DNA from: an uncultured Clostridium sp.
Lineage (GTDB): Bacteria > Bacillota > Clostridia > TANB77 > CAG-508
Direction: 5' to 3'
Assembly: GCA_900554175.1 (NCBI GenBank)
Contig: USGK01000008.1
Coordinates: 1-56,939 of the forward strand
Length of the DNA: 56,939 nt
Position numbers and translations under genes: made by a program. A model generated the notes under the pieces. The model saw only the letters and a list, made by a program, of their open reading frames with translations, had not been told where the DNA came from and did not search any database. This document shows positions 7,883 through 17,268 of this stretch, in pieces (position 1 is the first letter of the stretch; each line of letters begins with the position of its first letter).

Positions 7883-9769
7883 CTATATTTCAGATTTTAA
7901 AGGTTTATAAGGTCTTCCGTCACCTTGATAAAATCTACTAAATAGTTCATAATATTCTAGTCTTAAAACTTGAATTGCTACAATTAATCCTTCTAAAACA
8001 ATAACTACAATATTTCCTATTATAGCAATTGCTATATTTCCAGCACCACTTGCCATATTAGATAAAATGTACACAGCCATACATAAACCAACATGGTTTA
8101 TTGCGAAAGCAGACAATCTCACAAAAGATATTGTGTTACTTGCAACAGATAGTAACATTTCAATAATCTCGAAAATCTTTTCAACTAAAGATCCTTTTTC
8201 TTCTTTTTTTTTCTTTACTATAATTTTTTCTAAATTCTCCTTAAACATTATAATCAAAAGTAATATTACTAGAATACTTGCTAATATTCCAAATGATACA
8301 ATCATTTTTCCTTTTAAGAAATAATAAATAACTGCTAATAAAATTGTTAAGTAAAAAATTAGTCCTGCTAATCCATTTTCACTAAAGAATATTTTTTTAA
8401 TATCCTTATTTTTTATTCCATTCTTTATATTTATAATCATTGCAATTAATATAAGAATTGCTCCAAAACTTATTCCAGCAATTAACATAGTTGTAATGTT
8501 TTCCATTGGACTAATTAACAAACTTGGAATTATTCCCTCTTTTCCAAAAATACTTCCATATAAAAATCCAAATATTATTGCAGAAATTCCTCCTGCTGTT
8601 AGTATTGGCCCTATTGAATTTTTCTTTTTACTTAGTATTAATCCAATTATAGCTATGCATAGCCCTTGTCCTACATCTCCAAACATAAATCCAAACATTA
8701 TAAAAGCTGTAATTGCAACAAATGTTGTTGGATCTGTTTCTGTATAATTTGGCATTCCATACATTTCAACTATTTTTTCAAATTTTCTTACAATCCAATT
8801 ATTCTTTAAATGTGTAGGTGGTGTATTTGGTACTTCACTCTGATCTTTTACTTTAAATTGAATATCTTTTTCTTTTGAAAATCTTGGTAAAATCTCATTT
8901 AATTCACTTAATGGAATCCAACCAATTAAATAAAAATTATGGTTGTTATCATGTGCAAAAAACTTTTTTATTTGCTCTACTTTTTGTAAAACAATAAGCT
9001 GTCTATACATATACAATAATGTTGATTCACATTTCTTTTTTGTCTCATCTTTAATTATTTTTTGTTTTTCTATTGTATCTTTATATTGACTTATTGCTTT
9101 TTTTATGTTACTCATCATAACTTTGGGTGATCCGTAAATTTCTTCAGGTATCCAAATTCTTTCAAATTTCATTACATTAAAATAACTATCAATTTTTGCT
9201 TCAAATTCTTTTGTTGTAAAATATATAAGCCATACTGCATCATCCTCTTCTGCTACTTTTGAAACAATTACTTCCATATTTTCAGATTCTTTTTTTACCT
9301 GTTCAAAGTTCTCTTTATTTATTTTTCCATATCTAAATTTCATATATTTAGAATTATATAGTTTACTTATATCCATATCTAAATTCTCTAATTTGTCTAT
9401 AGACTTTCCCATATACTCTAATTTTTTTATTTCTTCATTTGATTTTATAATGGTTTCTTGAGAATTCTTTAAAGAATTTTCAATATTATTTAATTCCTCC
9501 TGAATACTCTCAATTGAACATTCAAGTTTTACTTTAGTGAATGCTTTACTATAGTTAAGTTCTAAATCACTCATTAAGTTTTCGCATCTTTTTACTATAT
9601 CTTTTGTTTTATTCTCGTAGTCAAAATATGATAATTTCCAGCCTTTTTCGTAGACTTTTAATACATCTTCAGGTTGAATTCCACTATCTAGCAAATATTC
9701 CGAAATAAATTTATCTAAGTTTTTCTCTTCTCCTACTATACTTAGTAACTTCATTTTTTCAACTGCCAT
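7883..9769 (-). CDS. ntpI: V-type ATPase membrane subunit I (a-subunit)
   Basis: A 628-residue stator subunit. Residues 1-330 form the cytosolic arm with long coiled-coil helices (LNNIENSLKNSQETIIKSNEEI region); residues ~345-620 hold about seven membrane helices, starting at FVAITAFIMFGFMFGDVGQG. The essential Arg of the ion half-channels is in SFVRLSAFAINHVG; the C-terminal helix ends ALQ-like in VAIQVLRLEYYELFSRFYQGDGRPYKPL, the standard family ending. ATG start with AGGAGG 8 bases upstream; 17 bases after ntpC. Confidence 0.96.
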   Translation of the reverse strand: MAVEKMKLLSIVGEEKNLDKFISEYLLDSGIQPEDVLKVYEKGWKLSYFDYENKTKDIVKRCENLMSDLELNYSKAFTKVKLECSIESIQEELNNIENSLKNSQETIIKSNEEIKKLEYMGKSIDKLENLDMDISKLYNSKYMKFRYGKINKENFEQVKKESENMEVIVSKVAEEDDAVWLIYFTTKEFEAKIDSYFNVMKFERIWIPEEIYGSPKVMMSNIKKAISQYKDTIEKQKIIKDETKKKCESTLLYMYRQLIVLQKVEQIKKFFAHDNNHNFYLIGWIPLSELNEILPRFSKEKDIQFKVKDQSEVPNTPPTHLKNNWIVRKFEKIVEMYGMPNYTETDPTTFVAITAFIMFGFMFGDVGQGLCIAIIGLILSKKKNSIGPILTAGGISAIIFGFLYGSIFGKEGIIPSLLISPMENITTMLIAGISFGAILILIAMIINIKNGIKNKDIKKIFFSENGLAGLIFYLTILLAVIYYFLKGKMIVSFGILASILVILLLIIMFKENLEKIIVKKKKEEKGSLVEKIFEIIEMLLSVASNTISFVRLSAFAINHVGLCMAVYILSNMASGAGNIAIAIIGNIVVIVLEGLIVAIQVLRLEYYELFSRFYQGDGRPYKPLKSEI

Positions 9770-9786
9770 TGTTTTTCCTCCTAATC

Positions 9787-10788
9787 TTATGTGATTATTC
9801 TTTTATCTATTACTTTACGTTCTATATTATAACTTATACCACCTAAAATATTTATTATATTTTGCTTTTCAAACTCTTTTAGATACATATAACTAAATAC
9901 AGTGTTTAAATTGTATTTTTGAAACATAAATACTTTCTTACATTTTTGATATAAATATTTATCTATTTTATTATCTAAATCTACTTCTTTATCATTCATG
10001 ATAATAAGATATTCTGTTTTATCAACTATCTTTTTAAATTCATCATAGTCTTTTGAATTTATAAGATTTTCTATTATTTCCTTATCTATTTTATAGTAAA
10101 CATTTATTAATTTTTCTTTAATATTTTCGTTTGAAATATTATAATATTTGTTCATTCTGAAAATCCAATTTATATTCAATAAATCGATATTCCTGCCTAT
10201 TATATCTACCAAGTTCTTATCTATTCTTTTTAGATTTTTATATAAGTTTTCAAAATAAACTTTATATAAAATTGTTTCTAAGTCATTTACCTTAAAATCT
10301 TTTTTTTCTATATATTCTTTTACATATTTATAATATTTCGTTCTTTTTAGAATATTTAAAAACTGCTCACTATTTGTTGCTTTTGTAATTCCATTTATTT
10401 CTTTAAATATTTTACTTGTCCACAAATCAACAATTTTCTGTGAATCATTCATATCATTATTACTATAAACAATTTTATATGCTTCTATTATACATTTAAT
10501 TTCATATTTTGATACAAAATCTTCAAAAAGTTCTTTTTCACTTGAACTTAATACTTTTTCTATTTTATTTATATCATCAATTATAATTTTATCTAATTCT
10601 TTTTCAACTAAAATGCGATCTGAATTTTCATCTAAATTGGATAAATCCTCTATATTTTCTCTTAGAAAAAATATAGCATTTCTCATATCATTTTGTCTAG
10701 ATAATTTAAACAGTTCATCTTGATTTAAAAACTTTGCATGCATCCCCTTAAGTTTTGCATTTATATTTGCATATCTTAAGTTTATCAT
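9787..10788 (-). CDS. ntpC: V-type ATPase subunit C (AC39/d type)
   Basis: A 333-residue all-helical subunit that joins the central stalk to the c-ring. Sequence is divergent but matches the vATP-synt_AC39 family: N-terminal YANINAKLKGMHAKFL, repeated three-helix units and the C-terminal EFEKQNIINILGGISYNIERK. ATG start with AAGGAGG 7 bases upstream. It lies between subunits H and I; in E. hirae the C gene sits further downstream, after E, so this operon order (H-C-I-K-F-E-A-B-D) differs from the classical one. Confidence 0.9.
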   Translation of the reverse strand: MINLRYANINAKLKGMHAKFLNQDELFKLSRQNDMRNAIFFLRENIEDLSNLDENSDRILVEKELDKIIIDDINKIEKVLSSSEKELFEDFVSKYEIKCIIEAYKIVYSNNDMNDSQKIVDLWTSKIFKEINGITKATNSEQFLNILKRTKYYKYVKEYIEKKDFKVNDLETILYKVYFENLYKNLKRIDKNLVDIIGRNIDLLNINWIFRMNKYYNISNENIKEKLINVYYKIDKEIIENLINSKDYDEFKKIVDKTEYLIIMNDKEVDLDNKIDKYLYQKCKKVFMFQKYNLNTVFSYMYLKEFEKQNIINILGGISYNIERKVIDKRIIT

Positions 10789-10856
10789 TTTTTTCCTCCT
10801 TTTTCTTATTGTAAAAGTAATATCTAGCTATTATAGTTATTAGATTAAATTATAAA

Positions 10857-11168
10857 TTAATATTTAAGAATATTTTTTAGAACCTCTTCTATTTTTTCTT
10901 GTCTCTTATCTTCATTTTGCTTTTTTAATTTTTCTAATTCTTCGTTTAAGTTCTTTTCAATCTTTTCCTGTTCTAATTTCAATTTTTCTTCTGTTTCTTT
11001 TTGTTTAAATCTTAGTTTTGATACATACATTACATCTATTTTGTCTTTTTGTTTATTTAATTCATTTTCAACTAATTCATCGATATTTTCCTTTTTTTCT
11101 TTAGTTAATTTAACAATATCATTTGCTTTTTCTTCTATTTTCATAAGATTATTAATATAATTGTCCAT
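10857..11168 (-). CDS. ntpF: V-type ATPase subunit G/H (peripheral stalk)
   Basis: A 103-residue almost wholly helical, Lys/Glu-rich coiled-coil protein at the head of the V-ATPase genes, the position of NtpF/AtpH. It would pair with the N-terminal helix of subunit E to build a peripheral stalk. The sequence is low in complexity, so the assignment depends on size, predicted coiled coil and operon position. ATG start with AGGAAGG 6 bases upstream; ktrA ends 11 bases before it. Confidence 0.8.
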   Translation of the reverse strand: MDNYINNLMKIEEKANDIVKLTKEKKENIDELVENELNKQKDKIDVMYVSKLRFKQKETEEKLKLEQEKIEKNLNEELEKLKKQNEDKRQEKIEEVLKNILKY

Positions 11169-11179
11169 AAAAAACCTTC

Positions 11180-11590
11180 CTATTTATTATTCATAATATT
11201 TTGTGCTGTTTGCACCCCTGAATCTTCTTCTGGTAAAACAATCTCATTAATTTCTAATTTTTCTAATACTCTTTTGTGAAGCCTGTCTCCTGCTTTTGCA
11301 ATAATATAATTAATCCCTGCTTCTTGTAGAGCTAAACAACATAATACACTTACTGCAATACTTTCTCCAATCCCAACTACTGCTATATCAAAATCGTTAA
11401 TTGGTAAATTGTCAAAAGCATCAAGTGATGTTATATCCATACATATTGCCTTTGTTACATATTTACTTGCCTTATCTACTAATTTCATTTCTTTATCAAT
11501 TGCTAAAACTTCAATATCTTCTTCTGAAAGTGTTCTAGCAACACTCATTCCATAAACTCCAAGTCCTATTACTAAACATTGTTTTTTCAT
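11180..11590 (-). CDS. ktrA: KtrA-like RCK_N regulator lacking the RCK_C domain
   Basis: A 136-residue RCK/TrkA_N protein, the NAD(H)/ATP-binding gating subunit of a Ktr potassium transporter. The nucleotide-binding Rossmann motif is VIGLGVYGMSVA with the acidic residue of strand 2 in LAIDKE; later segments ICMDITSLDAF, VVGIGESIAVS and VLEKLEINEIVLPE match KtrA. Family members are about 220 residues; this one ends soon after the linker (QNIMNNK), so the C-terminal RCK_C domain, the c-di-AMP-binding module in S. aureus and B. subtilis KtrA, is absent. No frameshift is visible. ATG 11590 with AAAGGGAG at 7 bases; 33 bases after ktrB. Confidence 0.88.
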   Translation of the reverse strand: MKKQCLVIGLGVYGMSVARTLSEEDIEVLAIDKEMKLVDKASKYVTKAICMDITSLDAFDNLPINDFDIAVVGIGESIAVSVLCCLALQEAGINYIIAKAGDRLHKRVLEKLEINEIVLPEEDSGVQTAQNIMNNK

Positions 11591-11623
11591 TTTTTTACTC
11601 CCTTTCTTAATATACAAATACTG

Positions 11624-12919
11624 TTATAATATAATATTTGCATCTGGATATCCTATATCTTGTCTTTCTTTTCTTTCTACTAAAAAGATACTTAAAATTG
11701 CTATTGGTTCCACTCTTCCTATAAACATTATAAACATTAATACCAATTGACTTATTTGATTAAAACTTCCTAAATCAACATATGAAATCCCTACTTCCGA
11801 AAATGCTGATATTACATGAAAAGCTGTGTCTTCTAATTGTAAACTTTCTAAATGTAATAATAAAATTGTTCCTATCAAAATAACAATTAAACCTAAAATT
11901 ACAATTGTTACTGCTTTTCTTATTGTATCTTGATCAATTCTTCTATAAAATACTACTACTTCTCTTTTTTCTCTTAAAGTAGCTGAAACTACTAAGCACA
12001 AAATTGCCACTACGTTTTCTCTAATTCCTCCAGATGTTGATCCAGGAGCTCCACCTATAAACATAAAAATACAGCAAATAAATTTTGTTATTACATTTAT
12101 TTTAGAAAAATCAATCGTGGTAAATCCAGTTGTTCTTAAAGCTAACGATGTAAATAAATCTTCTAGAAAGCTTATATTAGGTTCAAATATTTTAATTAAT
12201 ATTAATGATATTACTAATACAATAAGTGATGTACTTAAAACTATTTTAGTTTGAAATGAAATTTTTTCTAATTTTGATTTCTTAAAACATGTCCATATAT
12301 CTTCAATAACAAAAAAACCTATTCCTCCTAAAAACATTAAAACAATAATAACTATATTAACATATACTTCATCATTAAATATTCTTAAACTATCTGTTCC
12401 ACCAATTATATCAAATCCTGCATTACAAAAAGCTGTTGCCGAGTGAAATAATCCACACCATAATCCTTCTCCCATCCCATACATTGGTATAAACTTTAAT
12501 GAAAGCAATATAGTTCCGATTAATTGAATAATAAAAGTATATTTAAAAATATTTAATATTCTCTTTCTTACATTTGAATATACATTTTCTTTTATCGAAT
12601 CACCAGCTAGTAATATATCAGATATACTCATTTTTTTATTTCTAATTGTTAAAATAAAAACTATAAAGCTCATAAAACCAAGTGCACCAATTTCCACTAA
12701 CAAAAGTAAAATAAACTGCCCTATACCTGTAAATTGTTCAGATATAGTGAAAGTAGTAAATCCATTTACACAAACTGCTGAAGTAGCTATAAAAAAAGCA
12801 TCCATAATTGGTAGATGTGTGTTATTGCATACTGGTAATGATAGTATCATTGCTCCAACTATTATAATAGACAAAAATCCTAATATTGTTATTAAATAAA
12901 ATTTTTTCTTTTTTAACAT
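11624..12919 (-). CDS. ktrB: KtrB/NtpJ-type potassium transporter
   Basis: A 431-residue TrkH/KtrB/HKT-family channel-like K+ transporter with four M1-P-M2 repeats. The four selectivity-filter segments are visible: SAVCVNGFTT, ATAFCNAGFD, ALRTTGFTT and SAFSEVGIS, each with the central Gly. A glycine/Ser-rich intramembrane loop (GGAPGSTSGG) follows pore 3, as in KtrB. It is the first gene of the operon that continues into ktrA and the V-ATPase. In Enterococcus hirae the KtrB relative NtpJ is also encoded in the ntp operon, at its 3' end. ATG start at 12919. Confidence 0.95.
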   Translation of the reverse strand: MLKKKKFYLITILGFLSIIIVGAMILSLPVCNNTHLPIMDAFFIATSAVCVNGFTTFTISEQFTGIGQFILLLLVEIGALGFMSFIVFILTIRNKKMSISDILLAGDSIKENVYSNVRKRILNIFKYTFIIQLIGTILLSLKFIPMYGMGEGLWCGLFHSATAFCNAGFDIIGGTDSLRIFNDEVYVNIVIIVLMFLGGIGFFVIEDIWTCFKKSKLEKISFQTKIVLSTSLIVLVISLILIKIFEPNISFLEDLFTSLALRTTGFTTIDFSKINVITKFICCIFMFIGGAPGSTSGGIRENVVAILCLVVSATLREKREVVVFYRRIDQDTIRKAVTIVILGLIVILIGTILLLHLESLQLEDTAFHVISAFSEVGISYVDLGSFNQISQLVLMFIMFIGRVEPIAILSIFLVERKERQDIGYPDANIIL

Positions 12920-12953
12920 TGTTATCTCTTTTCGTATTTTTTATTCTCTGATT

Positions 12954-12981
12954 ATTATATACTTTTTTTTCGTTTTGTAAA
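12954..12981 (-). promoter_or_regulatory. Promoter of the ktr-V-ATPase operon
   Basis: Minus strand TTTACA (12981-12976), 16-base spacer, TATAAT (12959-12954), 35 bases upstream of the ktrB start. Good consensus match. Confidence 0.6.
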
Positions 12982-13084
12982 GTTTTTTATAAACATTTAT
13001 ATCATAATTTATATAAAAATAAATTATACTCTACTTACTTTATGTATAATGCAATATAGCTTAAATAGTTCTATTTTCTTATGC

Positions 13085-13113
13085 TTGACTTTTTTTATAA
13101 ATTGAAGTATATT
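13085..13113 (+). promoter_or_regulatory. Promoter of mutS2
   Basis: TTGACT (13085-13090), 17-base spacer, TATATT (13108-13113), leaving a leader of about 70 bases before the mutS2 start. Near-consensus and divergent from the ktr promoter. Confidence 0.7.
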
Positions 13114-13192
13114 ATCATTATTAACATAATGCACATAAAAAAATTTAACTTTTTAATCAAATTTGTGCCTTACGAAAGGAATGAAATTAAAT

Positions 13193-15562
13193 ATGAATAG
13201 TTTATATTTAAAAAAATTAGAATACGACTTTATTTTAAAAAATCTCTCAAACTATTGTCATACATATATAGGTAAAAAAAAGGTATCAAGTCTTTTACCA
13301 TCTAATACCAAAGAAGAAGTTATTCAAATGCTTGCTGAAACAAAAGAGGCTGTTTCATTAGTAGAAAGAAATAATACCCCACCTATTTCTGAAATTGAAA
13401 ATATCGGTTTTTTTATAAAACAACTTGAAAGCTACAATACAATTTCAGCAAAAGGTCTTTTAGATATTGCAAACATTTTAGAAATGTCTTCAGAGCTTCA
13501 TGATTATTTTTATAATTTTTCGGAACATTCAACATTTCCAATTCTAGATACCTACTTTTCAGAAATTTATACTAATTCTAGTATATGTGATAAAATAAAA
13601 AAAGCTATTTTAGATGAAAATACTATTTCTGATACAGCTTCTCAAAATCTAGCTAATATTAGAAGAAAAAAACGTCATTTAGAACAGGATATTAAAAATA
13701 GACTGAATACTATTTTACATTCATCTACTTACTCAAAATATATTCAAGAAAATGTTGTGATGATTAGAAATGATAGATATGTAATTCCTGTAAAAGAAGA
13801 ATATCGATCACAAATTAAAGGTTTTATACATGATATGTCTGCAAGTGGATCAACTGTTTTTATAGAGCCTATAAGTGTATTTGAAGCAAACAATGAAATT
13901 AACAATCTAAAAATCGAAGAGAAATCAGAAATTGATAGAATTCTTCAAAGCTTGAGTCAAACTCTATATCCTTTTACAAATCAAATAAAAATAGATGAAT
14001 CTATAATTGGTCAGCTCGACTTTATTTTCGCTAAAGCTAAATACTCTGCTTCAATTAATGGAATAACACCAATTGTAAATGATGAAAAATTCATTAATTT
14101 AATTAATGCAAGACATCCTTTAATTAATCCTGATAAAGTTATCCCAACATCAATAAATATCGGAAGAGACTTTTCTTTATTAATTATAACAGGTCCAAAT
14201 ACTGGTGGTAAAACTGTAAATTTAAAAACTGTTGGATTATTAGAATGTATGGCGTGCAGTGGCTTAAATATTCCTGCAGATGAAAATTCTAGTATATTTG
14301 TATTTGATAAAATCTTTGCAGACATTGGAGATGACCAAAGTATTTCTGATTCTTTGAGTACTTTTTCTAGTCATATGATAAATATTGCAAAAATTGTAAA
14401 TACTTTTTCAGAAAATAGCCTAATTCTAGTTGATGAACTAGGTTCTGGTACAGATCCATTAGAAGGTGCTAATCTTGCAATAAGTATATTAGAATACTTT
14501 AAAGACCATCATGCATTAACAATCGCAACAACGCATTATCAAGAGCTAAAAAGATATGCTATTGTCACTAAAGATGTTCAAAATGCAAGTGTTGAATTTG
14601 ACATTGAAAATTTAAAACCTACATATAAATTACTTTTGGGAATACCAGGAAAAAGCAATGCTTTTGCAATTAGCGAAAAATTAGGACTAAAAAAAGAAAT
14701 AATTCAAAAAGCATCATCAATGATTTCATCTAATGATGTTGATATTGAATCACTACTTAAAAAAATATATGATGATAAAATAAAAATCGAACATGATAAA
14801 GAAGAAATTGAAAAAAACTTGAATCAAATAGAAGTATTAAAGAAAAATTTACAAAGAGACGATTCTAAGGTAAAAGCCAAAGAGAAAGAAATTATTGACA
14901 ATGCAAAAATCGAGGCAAGACAAATTCTTTTAGACGCAAAAGATGAGGCTACTTCTCTTATTTCTCAAATGAATAAGGTCGCAGAATCTTCTGATAAAAT
15001 AAATGAACTTAATAATATTAGAAATAAATTAAATGACTCTGTAAAACAAAAAAATATCACAAACAATAATAATTTATCCACTGTAAATGCAATCGATAGA
15101 AGTCTTATCGTTCCAAATACTAAAGTTTATGTTACAACTTTAATGCAAAATGGAATTGTTATTTCTAAAATAAATAAAAATGATGAAGTTCAGATTCAAA
15201 TTGGTTTAATAAAAACAAATATAAATATAAAATATTTAGAGCCAGCTAAAAAAATAAAAGACGACCTTACCTCTCCCGAAGTTTTTTCTAAACCTAGAGT
15301 AAATAAAACAAAAATAGCAAATTCTGAACTTAATGTAATTGGTCTTACAACTTATGAAGCTATCCCATTAGTAGATAAATTTTTAGATGATTGCTTTTTG
15401 GCAAAACTTCAAACAGCAAGAATTGTCCATGGTAAAGGAACAGGTAAATTAAGAACAGAAATACAAAAATTTTTAAAGAAACATCCTAAAGTAAAATCAT
15501 ATAGATCTGGAACATATGGCGAAGGTGAAATGGGAGTTACAATTGTTAATCTTAAAATATAG
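13193..15562 (+). CDS. mutS2: MutS2 endonuclease/ribosome-rescue ATPase
   Basis: A 789-residue MutS2. Order: N-terminal core/lever region (1-300), ATPase with P-loop GPNTGGKT at 334-341 and Walker B/D-loop DELGSGTDP, a KOW-like segment around 640-690 and a C-terminal Smr domain with LDDCFLAKLQTARIVHGKGTGKL. There is no mismatch-recognition domain I. MutS2 suppresses recombination in some bacteria and in B. subtilis acts on collided ribosomes. The ATG at 13193 follows GAAAGGA by 12 bases; the upstream in-frame codons (from 13163, including an ATG touching the ribosome site) are less likely. The sortase gene at 49893 has a nearly identical leader. Confidence 0.96.
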   Translation: MNSLYLKKLEYDFILKNLSNYCHTYIGKKKVSSLLPSNTKEEVIQMLAETKEAVSLVERNNTPPISEIENIGFFIKQLESYNTISAKGLLDIANILEMSSELHDYFYNFSEHSTFPILDTYFSEIYTNSSICDKIKKAILDENTISDTASQNLANIRRKKRHLEQDIKNRLNTILHSSTYSKYIQENVVMIRNDRYVIPVKEEYRSQIKGFIHDMSASGSTVFIEPISVFEANNEINNLKIEEKSEIDRILQSLSQTLYPFTNQIKIDESIIGQLDFIFAKAKYSASINGITPIVNDEKFINLINARHPLINPDKVIPTSINIGRDFSLLIITGPNTGGKTVNLKTVGLLECMACSGLNIPADENSSIFVFDKIFADIGDDQSISDSLSTFSSHMINIAKIVNTFSENSLILVDELGSGTDPLEGANLAISILEYFKDHHALTIATTHYQELKRYAIVTKDVQNASVEFDIENLKPTYKLLLGIPGKSNAFAISEKLGLKKEIIQKASSMISSNDVDIESLLKKIYDDKIKIEHDKEEIEKNLNQIEVLKKNLQRDDSKVKAKEKEIIDNAKIEARQILLDAKDEATSLISQMNKVAESSDKINELNNIRNKLNDSVKQKNITNNNNLSTVNAIDRSLIVPNTKVYVTTLMQNGIVISKINKNDEVQIQIGLIKTNINIKYLEPAKKIKDDLTSPEVFSKPRVNKTKIANSELNVIGLTTYEAIPLVDKFLDDCFLAKLQTARIVHGKGTGKLRTEIQKFLKKHPKVKSYRSGTYGEGEMGVTIVNLKI

Positions 15563-15613
15563 AAAAAATGTTATGAAAGTGCATATATTAATATATACTT
15601 TCATAACATTTTT
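15563..15613. terminator. Bidirectional terminator between mutS2 and dusB
   Basis: Long hairpin: AAAAATGTTATGAAAGT (15564-15580) pairs with its complement at 15597-15613, with an AT-rich palindromic loop, A-run on one side and T-run on the other, between convergent genes. Confidence 0.8.
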
Positions 15614-16583
15614 ATTTCTGCCAAAATTTCTCTAATTCATCTATTAACTCTTTTTTACTACTTATAGTATTTATTTTATTTCTAAAAGCTGATGAATTAC
15701 TCAAATTTTTGGTATAAGCTGCAATGTGCTTTCTAAATTCTTTTACACCATTTTCCTCTCCTTTTTCTTCTGTAATTAAATTAATATGTTCTTCAATAAT
15801 TTCAAGTTTTTCTCCCATTTGTAAGTCTTCCATCTTTTTTCCTGTTTCTAGAAAATATCTTATCTTTTTAAAAATCCAGGGATTTCCCATTGCTCCTCTT
15901 CCTATCATAATTCCATCTACATTAGTTTTTTCTAACATTTCTAATGCAGATTCCTCATCTATTATATCCCCATTCCCTATTACAGGTATTTTAACAGAAT
16001 CTTTAACCTTTTTTATAATCTCCCAGTCTGCTTTTCCTGCATAAAAATCTTTTCTTGTTCTACCATGAATTGTTATAGCAGATATTCCAGCATCTTCAGC
16101 AATTTTAGCTACTTCTACTGCCACAACATTTTCATCATCCCATCCTTTTCTTATTTTAAGTGTTACTGGAACTTTGGAATTTTTAACTACTGATTTAATT
16201 ACTTCTTTTGCTTTTTCTAAATCTAGGAGTAATTTGCTTCCATCTCCATTCTTTGTTACTTTTGGTGCTGGACATCCCATATTTATATCTACAATATCTG
16301 CTATTTGAGATGCATATTTTGCACCCACAGCCATAGCCTCTGGCTCACTTCCAAAAATTTGTATTGCAATAGGCCTTTTCTCCCCTTTTAAGTTCATAAG
16401 TTTTTTTGTTTTTTCGTCACCAAAAAAAATAGCCTTACTACTTACCATTTCAGTACATACAAGACCTGGATTAAATTTTTCGCATATTAATCTAAATGGC
16501 AGGTCTGTTATACCTGCCATTGGTGCTAATATTATATTATTTTCTAATTTTACATTTCCTATTTTTAATTCATGTAAATACAT
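15612..16583 (-). CDS. dusB: tRNA-dihydrouridine synthase
   Basis: A 323-residue FMN-dependent Dus enzyme reducing uridine in the tRNA D-loop with NADPH. TIM-barrel landmarks: NIILAPMAGITDLPFR near the N-terminus (FMN site), the catalytic Cys in DINMGCPAPKV, TLKIRKGWDDEN, AITIHGRTR, and the phosphate-binding VIGNGDI and GIMIGRGAMGNPW; a helical C-terminal tRNA-binding domain follows. Length is typical of DusB. ATG start with AAAAGGAG 8 bases upstream; it follows minE by 22 bases and may be co-transcribed with minDE. Confidence 0.95.
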   Translation of the reverse strand: MYLHELKIGNVKLENNIILAPMAGITDLPFRLICEKFNPGLVCTEMVSSKAIFFGDEKTKKLMNLKGEKRPIAIQIFGSEPEAMAVGAKYASQIADIVDINMGCPAPKVTKNGDGSKLLLDLEKAKEVIKSVVKNSKVPVTLKIRKGWDDENVVAVEVAKIAEDAGISAITIHGRTRKDFYAGKADWEIIKKVKDSVKIPVIGNGDIIDEESALEMLEKTNVDGIMIGRGAMGNPWIFKKIRYFLETGKKMEDLQMGEKLEIIEEHINLITEEKGEENGVKEFRKHIAAYTKNLSNSSAFRNKINTISSKKELIDELEKFWQK

Positions 16584-16605
16584 AAATTTAGCTCCTTTTA
16601 TTCCT

Positions 16606-17241
16606 CTATTCTGCTTTTTTTACTCTTACTTTTTCTTTTTTAGGTTCCTTTTCTACTTTTTCTTTTACTTCTTTTATTTCTTCTACTTTTTCTTCTTTTA
16701 CATCATTTTTAGGAGGATTTTCTGTTTTAATTTTTTCTTTTATTGTATTTTCATCTAGTTTTGAATTAGATTTTTTTACTTCTGCTTTTGCTTTTTTTGA
16801 GCCATCTTCTAATTCCTTTTTTTCTTCGCTTTCTAAATTATTTTTATGTATTTTTTCTTCTTTCGTATTTTCTTTCTCTGAATATTCTTTATGTTTTAAT
16901 TCTTTCATATTGCCAATTCTTCTTGTTTCATCTTTAATATTCAAAATAGGAATATTTGCATATAATGCTGGTGCTCCTATAGTACCATCTTCATTTTCTT
17001 TATTCGTAAGCCTTACATCAATTGCTTTTTCATCAATATCGATATATTTTTTTATTACTTCAATAATTTCTTTCCTCATTAAATCCAAAAAATCAGCTGA
17101 AACATTTGCCCTATCTTGCATTAAAACTAAATGTAATCTTTCTTTGGCTTTATCTTTCGAACTTGAGTTTTCCTTTTCCTTCAAAGTTGAATCTTCTATT
17201 CGCTTAGTCTTTTTAAAAAATTTCATGATGTTATCAAACAT
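16606..17241 (-). CDS. minE: MinE with a long Lys/Glu-rich C-terminal tail
   Basis: Residues 1-110 are a MinE topological-specificity factor: an N-terminal amphipathic stretch (MFDNIMKFFKK), the MinD-binding/anti-MinC segment RLHLVLMQDRAN and the dimerisation domain (IIEVIKKYIDIDEKAIDVRL, ANIPI). MinE stimulates MinD ATPase and drives its pole-to-pole or membrane cycling for division-site placement. Family proteins are about 85-100 residues; here ~100 extra residues follow, almost entirely Lys, Glu, Asn and Val, of unknown role and likely disordered. ATG start with GGAGG 9 bases upstream, 27 bases after minD. Confidence 0.93.
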   Translation of the reverse strand: MFDNIMKFFKKTKRIEDSTLKEKENSSSKDKAKERLHLVLMQDRANVSADFLDLMRKEIIEVIKKYIDIDEKAIDVRLTNKENEDGTIGAPALYANIPILNIKDETRRIGNMKELKHKEYSEKENTKEEKIHKNNLESEEKKELEDGSKKAKAEVKKSNSKLDENTIKEKIKTENPPKNDVKEEKVEEIKEVKEKVEKEPKKEKVRVKKAE

Positions 17242-17268
17242 TTTTCACTACCTCCACTTTTTTATGTT

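Noticed and set aside
8067..8324. Plus-strand open frames inside the V-ATPase and other minus-strand genes
   Set aside because: They are low-complexity translations opposite strongly conserved genes and lack ribosome sites.
13163..13192. Extended N-terminus of mutS2 (ten more codons)
   Set aside because: The added codons span the ribosome site, and the sortase gene at 49893 has the same leader; the similarity is of the leader, not of protein.
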